Notes: generated by a model from the sequence alone, not told the origin. A stretch of 64,000 nt of DNA from CAYJLB01 sp964370845 (GCA_964370845.1 CAYJLB010000003.1:12373-76372), one strand, 5' to 3'. Counted from the first letter of the stretch, positions 33,515 through 42,398 are shown. Program-made: numbers and translations.

Positions 33515-36500
33515 TTATTTAGCTTTTTTACGAGTGTAAACTACTACTGCTAATCCCATAATAGCTACTAGAGCAGAGAAAACATAGATAGTTTCAACTG
33601 AATTGTTTGTAGCAGGTACAGCTAGAGGAGTTTCATCGTCAACGATTTCTTCGTCATCTTCACCAGCAACTTCGTCAGAAGGATCAACTAGTGGAGTTTC
33701 GTTGTCATCAATAGTTACATCATCGCCACCTGATAGTGGAGTTTCTTCTTCTTCAACGTTTTCTAAGATAGATAGACGAACAGTAATTACGATATTTGAG
33801 TTAATAGTACCAGAAACATCACCAACGATTTCAGCAACTTGGTATCCAGCAGGAGCATCTAAGAATGAAGCAGGAACATCATAAGTGTTTCCGTTTCCTG
33901 TAGCAATTACAGAAGAAGTAACGCCATTTGGACCAGCAATTGCAGCACCAGTTGTAGCATCAACATAGTTTACAGTTACTGAATATGAAGGAGTTGGAGT
34001 TGGGTTAGGATTATCACCTGCGCTAATAGTTAATGTACCAGAAGTTACATTAATGTTATAGCTTGAAGTTACATCAACATCAGCAGCATTTGTAACAGTT
34101 ACAACAGCTGTGATTGCAGAGCTACCAGCAGTATTTGTATTAGCTAGACCAACCTCGTAAGCTACAGAAACTAAATCGCCATTAGCAAAGCCTGTTACAG
34201 TTGAAGTATAAGTTGGGAAAGCATCGCCAACAGTAATATCTTGGTCATCAATAACAACATCTAAATCAATTGTTTTGATTTCAAGGTCAAAGTTAATTTC
34301 AGCAAATTTAACTTCAGTAATTCCGTATTGAGCTAAGTCAAGATAAATAACGATTTGGTTTGCGTAAACGCCAGCAGCAGGACCGTTTGCAGAGCTAGTA
34401 TTATTTACAGTCCATTCTAGACCAATACCAAAGATATCATCTAATTTTTCAACTTCTGCTTTGAACTCGTCAAAAGTCATAGTTGAAGAAGCAGCAATTA
34501 GAGCGTCAATTTTGTCAAATTCGCCAGCTAATTTAGCCCATTCAGCAGTGAAGCCAGGTACTTTTTCAAGCATTGAAACGTCGAATGAATTAATTTCAGC
34601 TTCTACTTTGTCAAATGCAGCAGTTACAACAGGAAGAACAGCAGTTTCATTTAACATAAATACTTGTCCATTGTAAGGTCTATAAGCACCGTCAAGGTTA
34701 AATACTTCTGTATCAATTTTAGCTAATTCATTATTGATAGCTGGGATAACTTTGTCGATTTCTCCACCGATAAATGATTTAAGTTGAGTGATAATTTCAA
34801 GTAATTTTGCTTTAGCAGCAGCATCTAATTCAAGAGCTTTTTCTTCTAATAATTTAATAAATGTTTCTAGTTTACCTTCAGCTAAACCAGTTAATTTATC
34901 AAGACAATCAGTTAATGCATCTTCGATTTGTTTTTTGATAGCATCAGTATCAATACCTTGAATATTTCCGATTATACTTTCAACTTTTTCGATAACTTTT
35001 TCAACATCATCAATTCCATTTAAAATATCTGCTTTAAGTTCTTTAGCTTTAGCTTCAAGCTCCATCAAAGTGCTATAAATTTCAACAGCTTCGTCTCTAT
35101 ATTCTACCAATAATTTCAACAAAGCTTCTTCACCTAGTAGTTTTGCCTCGTCAATTTTCTTTAGTAAATCAGCAATTCTTTCGTCCAATTTGTCTTGTTC
35201 GCCTAGTAAAAATTCAATTGCGTCTTTAGCAGCATCAGCAATTTCGCCATAGATAGCATCGTCGCTCATATCAAGTAGAGTTACAGCATAGTTAGGGTTG
35301 TTTTGAATATTTGCAATTGTGTTAGTTGCAAGGTCAGATTTAACATCGTCGCTTAATAATAGATAGTAAAGTGGGTTTACAACTGTGAAATAATCAGAAG
35401 TCATATGTGCTTCAAGTGATTCAGGGTTACCTTCGAAGAATAGTCCGCCGTTGTCAGCAGAATTTGTTCCTTCTTGGTAAATAGTAACAGGAAGTTTTGA
35501 AACGCCAAGGTCAAGCTCAACTAAATCAACAATGATTTCAGATAGAGTCAATTCAGTACCTAAAGTTTCCATTAAAGCTAAAGCATTAACAGTAGTGTCT
35601 AAATTTAGACCTAAAGTGTTAGCTAAATTTAATAAAGTGCTTAATCCATTAATTGTGCTTAAGTCAACAGTAGTATCTTCTTCACTTACACCAGCTAAAC
35701 CAATAAGGTCAGCTAAAATGTCAGTTTCAAGAGTAACATTTAGTGAAACTTGTAGATTTAAAGTTGTAACATCGCCAACGTCAACAGTTGTGTCTAATGA
35801 ACCTGTAGTTTCAACGATTTCTAGACCAACACCAGGAGTAACAGCTGCAAGAGTTGCAACGATTGAATTTAAGTCAACAGAATCTCCAGGCATATAGGAA
35901 TTTAAGTCATTAATAATTTTGTTTGCTTCATCAATTACTTTTTGGATTTCATCTTTAATTGATTGTGGTAGAGGAATACTGCTAGGTAGGTCAACGTTTG
36001 GAATTGAAACGCCATTTAAATCAACATTTCCCATTCCAGCTAAAAGATCATTTAAACCACTAACTAATTTTGTAAGTACATCATTAGCAAGTTCAACTGC
36101 TTCTTCACCGCCGTATTCAGCATATGATTTTCCGTCATAAGGTTTGTTAAATTCACCTAAGTCGATAATGAAATCGCCAACTAGGTCGTCAATCGCACCT
36201 TGAACAGCATTATTAATTGGGTCAGTAATTAAGCCTACAACATCGCCTAACATTGCAGCTGATAGAACAATACCGTTTTGAACTACAGTATAAGTGTAGT
36301 TTTTAGAAGCATTAGCTTCGTCAATTCCGATATAGTAAACTCCAGTTCCAATACCGAATTTTTCGATTTCTTCATGTAATACTTTCAAACCATTGTTTGC
36401 AGCAAAATCAGCTTTCACAGCATCAGTAGCAAGAGTTGTATCCACAAATTCTGCAGTAAATTTACCATTTGGATCAAAAGAACCATATTGGTTATAAGTA

Positions 36501-37294
36501 GAAACATTAACAGCTAAAGAATTTACAGTAACAGTTTGAGTGATAGTAGCAGTACCATCCATAGCAGTTAAAGTATAAGTTCCAGCATCTTTGATTTCAG
36601 TTACAGCAGTACCGTCAGCATTAGCAATTGTAATAGCACCAGCAGATACACTATAAGTTGTTTCATTTGCAAAATCATCTTTTAGAGCAGTAGCTTGGTC
36701 TTCTGCGTTAAAATTAACAGTTTTTGCAGTTAGTGTTTCACCTTGTGGAGCTTCAGTGATTTGGTATGTTCCAAGTTCGATAATAAAAGAATTACCCTTA
36801 TCCACATAGTCATATTTAGGTTTTAACCACGTTCCACCAGTTTTCTCATAATTCAAATAGCCAACTACAAGTTTCAATTCAAAGGAATTACCAGCTTCAG
36901 ATAAAGATTGACCGTTAGATGTGAAAGTTCCCGCCTTCAATTTGAATAGCTTAGTACCAATAATTGGAATTTTTATTTCTTTCTCTGCTAAGCTTATTGC
37001 AAAATCTGATAATGTAGCGGTACTATCGCTAGCAATTAGACCCGTTAATAAATCAGCGATATATTCGTTAATTCCAACCATTGAAAATGCTGCGTCACCA
37101 ACTGTCAAAACATTAGTAATACTTTGTCCGTTCAATTCATCTGTAGTAAATGTTCTGTCAACAGAACCTGTCGCGAAAACACTACCCGCCGTAGTGCCAA
37201 TAAAAGTGAATGCCAGTGCCAAGGAAGTCATAATCGAAATAATACGATTACGCATTTTGCGATTTAACGCAATTGTCATTTTGTTACCGTTCAT
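33515..37294 (-). CDS. Large wall-anchored surface protein with MBG and MucBP-like domains
   Basis: A 1259-residue secreted protein. Residues 1-42 are a signal peptide ending VFA. The N-terminal 600 residues are beta-rich; about 680-900 are helical and Lys/Glu-rich, a probable coiled-coil stalk; an MBG-type domain follows (ITVGDAFPTYTSTVTGFANG), then a proline linker PNPTPTP and a MucBP-like domain (VTVNYVDATTGAAIAG). An acidic tail repeats ETPL three times. The end has VPATN, a hydrophobic helix and RKKAK, the layout of a sortase substrate with a non-standard motif. It probably mediates adhesion. The ATG follows AAAGGAG. Length and composition suggest wall-spanning; no homologue is claimed. 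Confidence 0.8.
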   Translation of the reverse strand: MNGNKMTIALNRKMRNRIISIMTSLALAFTFIGTTAGSVFATGSVDRTFTTDELNGQSITNVLTVGDAAFSMVGINEYIADLLTGLIASDSTATLSDFAISLAEKEIKIPIIGTKLFKLKAGTFTSNGQSLSEAGNSFELKLVVGYLNYEKTGGTWLKPKYDYVDKGNSFIIELGTYQITEAPQGETLTAKTVNFNAEDQATALKDDFANETTYSVSAGAITIANADGTAVTEIKDAGTYTLTAMDGTATITQTVTVNSLAVNVSTYNQYGSFDPNGKFTAEFVDTTLATDAVKADFAANNGLKVLHEEIEKFGIGTGVYYIGIDEANASKNYTYTVVQNGIVLSAAMLGDVVGLITDPINNAVQGAIDDLVGDFIIDLGEFNKPYDGKSYAEYGGEEAVELANDVLTKLVSGLNDLLAGMGNVDLNGVSIPNVDLPSSIPLPQSIKDEIQKVIDEANKIINDLNSYMPGDSVDLNSIVATLAAVTPGVGLEIVETTGSLDTTVDVGDVTTLNLQVSLNVTLETDILADLIGLAGVSEEDTTVDLSTINGLSTLLNLANTLGLNLDTTVNALALMETLGTELTLSEIIVDLVELDLGVSKLPVTIYQEGTNSADNGGLFFEGNPESLEAHMTSDYFTVVNPLYYLLLSDDVKSDLATNTIANIQNNPNYAVTLLDMSDDAIYGEIADAAKDAIEFLLGEQDKLDERIADLLKKIDEAKLLGEEALLKLLVEYRDEAVEIYSTLMELEAKAKELKADILNGIDDVEKVIEKVESIIGNIQGIDTDAIKKQIEDALTDCLDKLTGLAEGKLETFIKLLEEKALELDAAAKAKLLEIITQLKSFIGGEIDKVIPAINNELAKIDTEVFNLDGAYRPYNGQVFMLNETAVLPVVTAAFDKVEAEINSFDVSMLEKVPGFTAEWAKLAGEFDKIDALIAASSTMTFDEFKAEVEKLDDIFGIGLEWTVNNTSSANGPAAGVYANQIVIYLDLAQYGITEVKFAEINFDLEIKTIDLDVVIDDQDITVGDAFPTYTSTVTGFANGDLVSVAYEVGLANTNTAGSSAITAVVTVTNAADVDVTSSYNINVTSGTLTISAGDNPNPTPTPSYSVTVNYVDATTGAAIAGPNGVTSSVIATGNGNTYDVPASFLDAPAGYQVAEIVGDVSGTINSNIVITVRLSILENVEEEETPLSGGDDVTIDDNETPLVDPSDEVAGEDDEEIVDDETPLAVPATNNSVETIYVFSALVAIMGLAVVVYTRKKAK

Positions 37295-37402
37295 AATTTT
37301 CTCCTTTAAAATAAATTATTTCTCATTTAAACCAGTAACTTTTCCATATAGTTGCTATTGCAATTCATAATGTTAAGCATCACTGATTTACTTTATGTTC
37401 TC

Positions 37403-37501
37403 ATTATACATATAAAAAGTTACAAATAAGTTACATATTGCACTTTTTTGCTTTTTTATTTTGGTAAATTATTACTTTTGGCGAAATATACAAAAAGTTA
37501 C
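37403..37501 (-). promoter_or_regulatory. Promoter and spaced AAGTTACA repeats before the surface gene
   Basis: A -10 TATAAT lies at 37403-37408 (minus strand). Just upstream the plus strand reads AAGTTACA twice with an 11-base period (37417, 37428), and AAGTTAC again at 37495. Direct repeats at one helical turn suggest a tandem-binding regulator. The rest of the gene-free stretch 37295-37696 holds only AT-rich DNA and the amt terminator. Confidence 0.5.
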
Positions 37502-37581
37502 TTAATGTTATATAGTTTTTAATCATATATCTATATAAAATTAAGCACAAATAATCAAAAAGTCTTAATAGTTAAAAATAT

Positions 37582-37632
37582 TTACAAAAAGAAGAACCTA
37601 TTTCAAGCATTTTCAGCTATGAAATAGGCTCT
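37582..37632 (-). terminator. Terminator of the amt-glnB gene
   Basis: On the minus strand GAGCCTATTTCA pairs with TGAAATAGGTTC (one G-U), followed by TTCTTTTTG. Confidence 0.8.
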
Positions 37633-37696
37633 CCTTTTATAGGATTGATAGAAATAAGTATGTTAATAAGTTAGTATAACTTGTTTAATTCTTTAA

Positions 37697-39361
37697 TTAA
37701 ATTTCATCTTGTAGTGCGTCGTAACCTTCTTCACCAGTTCTAACCTTGATTACGTTTTCAATATCATAGATGAAGATTTTTCCGTCGCCAACGTTACCAG
37801 TATAAAGTGCTTTTTTAACAACTGCAACAAGTTCATCAACAGGAACTTTACAAATTACAACTTCAACTTTAACTTTTGGAAGTAATGTGCTTTCAACAGG
37901 AATACCACGGTAAACTTCTCTTTCACCTCTTTGCATTCCACAACCCATTACGTGTGTAACTGTAATACCTGTTACACCAAGCGTTTCAAGTGCAACTTTT
38001 AATTTCTCGAACTTGCTTTGTCTTGTTACGATAGAAACTTTTGTCATTTTAGCGCCGGGGTGTGAGTTGTTCACAACTGGGATTGCTTTTTCTGATGAAA
38101 CAGTAACAAGTGGTTTTTTATCATCTTTTTCTTCGATAAAGCTTGGCATAAAGTCAGCGTATGAACTTGCAAGTGCGTGCTCACTTTCGTCAAGACCGAT
38201 TGTTTCTTCTTCCGCTGAAACTCTTAAACCGTGGAATTTTTTGATTATTGCAAATACAATTGAAATAGTAACCGCTGTCCAAGCGATAATTGCTAATAGA
38301 CCAATTGCTTGAACACCAAGTAATTTTGCACCGCCACCGTAGAATAAACCGCCTTCAACAGCGAATAAACCTACTGCAAGTGTTCCCCAAATACCATTTA
38401 CACCGTGAACTGCAACAGCACCAACTGGGTCGTCAAGTTTTAATTTAATATCGATAAATTCTACTGCAACTACAACTAATATACCAGCTACAAGTCCTAC
38501 AACAGCAGCTCCGAATGCGTCCATAGTAGCACAACCAGCTGTGATACCAACAAGCCCTGCTAAAGCACCATTCAAAGTCATAGATACGTCAGGTTTTCCG
38601 TTTTTAATCCAAGTAAAGAACATTGTTGAAACCGCTGCAACAGCTGGAGCAACTGTAGTTGTTAAGAAAATTGAACCTAAACCGCCAACACCATCAAGTG
38701 CAGTAGCCGCCGCTCCGTTAAATCCATACCAACCAAACCATAGGATAAACACACCAAGTGCACCAAGTGTTAAGTTATGTCCAGGGATAGCTTTTGCAAC
38801 AACTTTTCCTGTTTTAGGGTCTTTTACATATTTACCAATACGAGGGCCTAAGAACATAATACCAATAAGTGCTGAAACACCACCAACTGTATGAATAGCC
38901 GCTGAACCAGCAAAGTCAATGAATCCCATTTCAAATAACCAGCCTTGTGCGTTCCAAATCCAACCAGCTTCGATTGGGTAGATGATTGCACTTAATGCTG
39001 CTGAGTAAATTAAGTAAGCTGAGAATTTAGTTCTTTCTGCCATTGCACCTGAAACGATAGTTGCAGTAGTTGCACAGAAAACTAAGTTGAATACAAATAC
39101 AGACCAAGGGAAGTTTGCATAATCTGTGAAAATATCAAAGTTAGGAAGTCCAATTAACCCCAAAATATAATCTTCTGATAACATAATTGTAAAACCAATT
39201 AAAACGAATGCTACTGTACCAATTGAAAAGTCCATAACATTTTTCATAATAATGTTACCAGCATTTTTTGCTCTAGTAAAGCCTGTTTCCACCATTGCGA
39301 AGCCAGCTTGCATAAAGAATACCAAAGCTGCCCCCATTAAAAACCAAATTCCGAAATCCAT
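37697..39361 (-). CDS. Ammonium transporter fused to a PII signalling domain
   Basis: A 554-residue fusion. Residues 1-400 are an Amt channel with about eleven helices (FVLFMQAGFAMVE-like start, AIHTVGGVSALIG and AVAVHGVNGIWGT). After a linker of about 40 residues, residues 439-554 are a complete GlnB/PII domain: MTKVSIV start, T-loop GEREVYRGIPVESTL with its Tyr, LPKVKVEVV, GDGKIFIYDIENVIKVRTGE. In other bacteria PII blocks Amt by inserting its T-loop; here the brake is part of the channel. The start is MDFGIW after GAAAGGAATGG. The leader carries a predicted ANTAR hairpin and a terminator. Neighbours are two glutamine synthetases. Confidence 0.93.
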   Translation of the reverse strand: MDFGIWFLMGAALVFFMQAGFAMVETGFTRAKNAGNIIMKNVMDFSIGTVAFVLIGFTIMLSEDYILGLIGLPNFDIFTDYANFPWSVFVFNLVFCATTATIVSGAMAERTKFSAYLIYSAALSAIIYPIEAGWIWNAQGWLFEMGFIDFAGSAAIHTVGGVSALIGIMFLGPRIGKYVKDPKTGKVVAKAIPGHNLTLGALGVFILWFGWYGFNGAAATALDGVGGLGSIFLTTTVAPAVAAVSTMFFTWIKNGKPDVSMTLNGALAGLVGITAGCATMDAFGAAVVGLVAGILVVVAVEFIDIKLKLDDPVGAVAVHGVNGIWGTLAVGLFAVEGGLFYGGGAKLLGVQAIGLLAIIAWTAVTISIVFAIIKKFHGLRVSAEEETIGLDESEHALASSYADFMPSFIEEKDDKKPLVTVSSEKAIPVVNNSHPGAKMTKVSIVTRQSKFEKLKVALETLGVTGITVTHVMGCGMQRGEREVYRGIPVESTLLPKVKVEVVICKVPVDELVAVVKKALYTGNVGDGKIFIYDIENVIKVRTGEEGYDALQDEI

Positions 39362-39405
39362 AATAATCCCCATTCCTTTCAATTTGCATTATAGTTAATT
39401 AATTA

Positions 39406-39478
39406 GAAAACACACCAGAAATCAAGCGAAAAAGCTTTGATTTATGCTTTTTTTTGCTTGAGAGTTGATAGTGTTTTC
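39406..39478 (-). other. Long leader hairpin just before amt
   Basis: Nested pairs: GAAAACAC/GTGTTTTC outside, TCAAGC/GCTTGA and AAAAAGC/GCTTTTT inside. It sits 45 bases upstream of the amt start codon. Function unknown; it could protect the mRNA or control translation. Confidence 0.45.
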
Positions 39479-39527
39479 AACTTAATTTACTATTTTTGCA
39501 AAACTTTTTTTATTTTTATAAATTATT

Positions 39528-39589
39528 ATCAAAAAAGAAAACGTGCATTTCGACACTGTACTATAAAATAGTCAGTTCAAAATGCACGT
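39528..39589 (-). terminator. Terminator between glnN and amt, overlapping an ANTAR hairpin
   Basis: On the minus strand ACGTGCATTT pairs with AAATGCACGT around a further inner stem, followed by TTTTCTTTTTTG. Its 5' arm is the 3' arm of the AAAGAC-loop hairpin at 39583. Confidence 0.8.
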
Positions 39590-39598
39590 CTTTGTGCA
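39583..39598 (-). promoter_or_regulatory. ANTAR-type antiterminator hairpin before amt
   Basis: Minus strand TGCAC-AAAGAC-GTGCA: five base pairs closing a hexaloop with A at position 1 and G at 4, the recognition pattern of ANTAR proteins. It overlaps the terminator, so the two structures exclude each other. Confidence 0.75.
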
Positions 39599-39599
39599 C

Positions 39600-39754
39600 G
39601 GGTGAAACCCGTTTTTATTCACGTTATTACCTTGTGGTTTAGGATAATTCCCTACTCGCTGTTTGTAATTCGATTGAATTTATATTTGCCTTGGGTGAAA
39701 CCCGTTTTTATTCACGTTATTACCTTGCGGTTTAGGAAAATCCCTACTCGCTGT
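39600..39754 (-). repeat. Pair of 63/62-base direct repeats
   Basis: Copies at 39600-39662 and 39693-39754 differ by two substitutions and one deletion and are separated by 30 bases. Each starts with the small hairpin GGGT-GAA-ACCC. Found between glnN and amt, a gene-free stretch (39362-39947) that otherwise holds the amt leader, a shared module at 39790 and repeat copy 3. Confidence 0.85.
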
Positions 39755-39789
39755 CATTTTGTAACGGTAGGAGCAGAGCCCCTACCCTA

Positions 39790-39854
39790 CATTAAATCGC
39801 GTGTGCTATGTTGTAATTCATCGCTTGTTTAGCGTGTTCGCCCGCGGGGGCTTC
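39790..39854 (-). repeat. GC-rich module shared with 44576-44640
   Basis: On the minus strand GAAGCCCCCGCGGGC, two bases, ACACGCT, a variable middle and CACGCGATTT. The same order is seen after the ANTAR gene. Confidence 0.7.
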
Positions 39855-39882
39855 TTAGTTTTATTCAACATCAAAACCTTAA

Positions 39883-39950
39883 CCTCGCAGAAACTATTTC
39901 CAATCTTTTACTATGTACAGTGCGGGATTGGATGCAACGTCACGTTGCTA
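39883..39950 (-). repeat. Intergenic repeat copy 3, starting at the glnN TAG stop
   Basis: Minus strand: TAG (glnN stop) runs into CAACGTGACGTTG, then TCCCGCACTGTAC, AGTAAAAG and AGTTTCTGCGAGG. Both hairpins are intact. Confidence 0.85.
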
Positions 39951-42038
39951 GTTTACGCTGTATAGAATTTCGCCGTAAGTTGGTAATGCCCAGTATTTTT
40001 TACCAACAATAGTTTCAAGTTCATCAACAACAAGTCTTAGCTTAGACATTGTGCTTAAAACAGAACCTTGATAGAATTGAGCAAGTTCAAGTGGCTCATC
40101 ATGATTTTTAGTTTCAAGAATAGCAGTTTCAAGTTCATCTAAATTCTTTAATAAACAACCTGAAAGGTCAGAAATTTTCTTCAATAAATATTCCTCTAAG
40201 CTGCTGTTAAAGCCAGATAGTGATTTTTTATTTACAACTAAACCAGAAAGTTCAGTTTGATAGCTAATAACTGAAGGAACGATTAACTTTTTAACCATAT
40301 CAACCATTGTTAAAGCTTCGATATGTAAAGTTTTGCAGTAACCCTCAAGTAAAATTTCATATCTTGAGTGAATTTCTGTTTCAGTGAATACTTTATGTTT
40401 TGTAAACACTTCAACGTTTTTCTTATCAACAAATGTTGGTAAAGCATCAACAGTAGTTTTTAGATTTAACAAACCACGTCTTTCAGCTTCTTTTTCCCAT
40501 TCTGCTGAGTATCCGTCACCATTGAAAACAATTCTCTTATGTTCAACAATAGTTTTCTTGATTAAGTTAGTTAAATCTTCTTTAAAGTTTTCGCTTCCCT
40601 CAAGTGCGTCAGCAAATTCTTCAAGGACTTCAGAAACTACAGTATTCAAGATGATGTTTGGACCAGAAATTGAGAAAGTTGAACCAAGCATTCTAAATTC
40701 AAATTTATTTCCTGTAAATGCGAATGGAGAAGTTCTATTTCTATCAGTAGTATCTTTTGGAATTGGAGGCAATACAGTCGCTCCGATTTCCATTTTAACT
40801 CTCTTAACATCGCTATATTCGCTTCCGCTTTCGATTGCATCAAGTACAGCTTCAAGTTCTTCACCAAGGAAGATAGAAACGATTGCAGGAGGTGCTTCAT
40901 TTGCACCAAGTCTATGGTCATTACCAGCATTAGCAACTGAAACTCTTAACAAGTCTTGATATTTGTCAACAGCCTTAATTACAGCTACTAAAAATAGTAA
41001 GAATTGAGCATTTTCAGATGGAGTTTTTCCAGGTTCAAGTAAATTTTCACCTAAATCAGTGGAAAGTGACCAGTTATTATGTTTACCACTTCCGTTTACA
41101 CCAGCGAATGGTTTTTCGTGTAATAAACAAGCTAGATTATGTTTTTTAGCAACCAATTTCATCATTTCCATAGTTAATTGGTTATGGTCAGTTGCAATAT
41201 TTGTTGTTGTAAAGATAGGAGCAAGCTCGTGTTGTGCAGGAGCAACTTCGTTATGTTTAGTTTTAGCGAAAATACCAAGTTTCCAAAGTTCTTCGTCTAA
41301 ATCTTTCATATAATCAGAAACTCTTTTCTTTAATGAACCAAAGTAGTGGTCATCAAGTTCTTGCCCTTTAGGAGGTCTTGCACCGAAAAGTGTTCTTCCT
41401 GTATAAATAAGGTCAGGTCTTTGTAAGTACATTGCTCTATCAATTAAGAAATATTCTTGTTCAGGACCAACTGTACAGTTTACTTTTTTAGCAGAAGTGT
41501 TTCCAAACAACTTTAAAACTCTAAGAGCTTGTTTGTTAATCGCTTCCATTGAACGAAGTAAAGGAGTTTTCTTATCTAAAGCTTCACCGCTGTAAGAACA
41601 GAAAGCTGTTGGAATACAAAGTGTACCATCTTTAATGAAAGCATATGAACTAGCGTCCCAAACGGTATATCCTCTAGCTTCAAAAGTAGCTCTTAAGCCA
41701 CCTGATGGGAAAGAAGATGCATCAGGTTCACCTTTAACAAGTTCTTTTCCTGAGAAATCCATAATAATTTTTCCGTCTTGAGTAGGATTAATGAAACTAT
41801 CATGTTTTTCAGCAGTAATTCCAGTCATTGGTTGGAACCAGTGAGTAAAGTGAGTTGCTCCGTGATTAATTGCCCAGTCTTTCATAGCAGTTGCTACAAC
41901 ATTTGCAACACTTAGTTCAAGAACGTCACCGTTATCGATAGTTCTTTTCAAAGCCTTGTAAATATCTTTTGGCAATCTTTCCTTCATAGCTGAGTCACCG
42001 AAGACCATGCTTCCAAAAATATTTGCGATGTCTTTCAT
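39948..42038 (-). CDS. glnN: Glutamine synthetase type III
   Basis: A 696-residue enzyme of GSIII length. It makes glutamine from glutamate, ammonia and ATP. Family segments are GGLRATFEARGYTVWDASS, KTKHNEVAPAQHELAPIF, KPFAGVNGSGKHNNWSLS and APPAIVSIFLG. GSIII occurs in Bacteroides, cyanobacteria and some Clostridia. The ATG follows GAAAGGAATG. Transcription should start near 42168 from a consensus promoter and immediately meets a hairpin and terminator of the ANTAR type. The stop codon is TAG and joins directly to an intergenic repeat. Together with the type I enzyme encoded divergently this gives the organism two forms of the enzyme. Confidence 0.95.
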   Translation of the reverse strand: MKDIANIFGSMVFGDSAMKERLPKDIYKALKRTIDNGDVLELSVANVVATAMKDWAINHGATHFTHWFQPMTGITAEKHDSFINPTQDGKIIMDFSGKELVKGEPDASSFPSGGLRATFEARGYTVWDASSYAFIKDGTLCIPTAFCSYSGEALDKKTPLLRSMEAINKQALRVLKLFGNTSAKKVNCTVGPEQEYFLIDRAMYLQRPDLIYTGRTLFGARPPKGQELDDHYFGSLKKRVSDYMKDLDEELWKLGIFAKTKHNEVAPAQHELAPIFTTTNIATDHNQLTMEMMKLVAKKHNLACLLHEKPFAGVNGSGKHNNWSLSTDLGENLLEPGKTPSENAQFLLFLVAVIKAVDKYQDLLRVSVANAGNDHRLGANEAPPAIVSIFLGEELEAVLDAIESGSEYSDVKRVKMEIGATVLPPIPKDTTDRNRTSPFAFTGNKFEFRMLGSTFSISGPNIILNTVVSEVLEEFADALEGSENFKEDLTNLIKKTIVEHKRIVFNGDGYSAEWEKEAERRGLLNLKTTVDALPTFVDKKNVEVFTKHKVFTETEIHSRYEILLEGYCKTLHIEALTMVDMVKKLIVPSVISYQTELSGLVVNKKSLSGFNSSLEEYLLKKISDLSGCLLKNLDELETAILETKNHDEPLELAQFYQGSVLSTMSKLRLVVDELETIVGKKYWALPTYGEILYSVN

Positions 42039-42061
42039 AGTAAGTTCATTCCTTTCTTGTC

Positions 42062-42096
42062 GTTTAGTTTTAAATCATCATTGAAAAAAACTAAAC
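42062..42096 (-). other. Leader hairpin next to the glnN start
   Basis: GTTTAGTTTT pairs perfectly with AAAACTAAAC around a 15-base loop, just upstream of the ribosome-binding site. Confidence 0.5.
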
Positions 42097-42120
42097 CATT
42101 CATATCCTATAAAATATTGT

Positions 42121-42160
42121 AAAAAAAGGCACTGTGAGCCTGTAAACTCACAGCGCCTTT
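42121..42160 (-). terminator. Leader terminator of glnN
   Basis: Minus strand AAAGGCGCTGTGAG pairs with CTCACAGTGCCTTT, followed by TTTT. It lies within about 45 bases of the predicted transcription start, so it is an attenuator and not the end of another gene. Confidence 0.85.
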
Positions 42161-42165
42161 GCTGT
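42150..42165 (-). promoter_or_regulatory. ANTAR-type antiterminator hairpin before glnN
   Basis: Minus strand ACAGC-AAAGGC-GCTGT: five base pairs and a hexaloop with A1 and G4. Its 3' arm is part of the 5' arm of the leader terminator. Confidence 0.75.
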
Positions 42166-42174
42166 TATGTGCTT

Positions 42175-42203
42175 ATTTTATCACCTTTCACCTCATTTGT
42201 CAA
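42175..42203 (-). promoter_or_regulatory. glnN promoter
   Basis: Minus strand: TTGACA at 42198-42203, 17-base spacer, TAAAAT at 42175-42180. Confidence 0.85.
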
Positions 42204-42343
42204 TAGCTTTTTTTATTTTTTACCAATTATGCAATTTATTAAATTTTTATTTCATATTTATGTATATTTTTACCACATACAAATCGAAACAAATATTATT
42301 TTGCAATTTATCAAAATTTAATTTCATTATAATTTTATTATCC

Positions 42344-42372
42344 TTGACAAATTTTTTATACTGTAGTATAAT
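42344..42372 (+). promoter_or_regulatory. glnA promoter
   Basis: TTGACA at 42344-42349, 17-base spacer, TATAAT at 42367-42372. It gives a leader of about 270 bases. Confidence 0.9.
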
Positions 42373-42398
42373 GTGTTGGTAAATTAATAAATTTACAT

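Noticed and set aside
33603..33884. Serine-rich frame on the plus strand inside the surface protein gene
   Set aside because: It mirrors the Asp/Glu-rich linker of the real gene; no start signals.
37403..37501. LytTR-type binding sites
   Set aside because: The repeats are 11 bases apart and do not fit the LytTR pattern at its last positions.
39600..39754. Direct repeats with a 30-base spacer, resembling a CRISPR array
   Set aside because: Only two repeats, each 62-63 bases long, with an internal hairpin, and no cas gene nearby.
39602..39832. Open frame with a repeated KPVFIHVIT peptide
   Set aside because: Created by the 63-base direct repeats; no ribosome-binding site.
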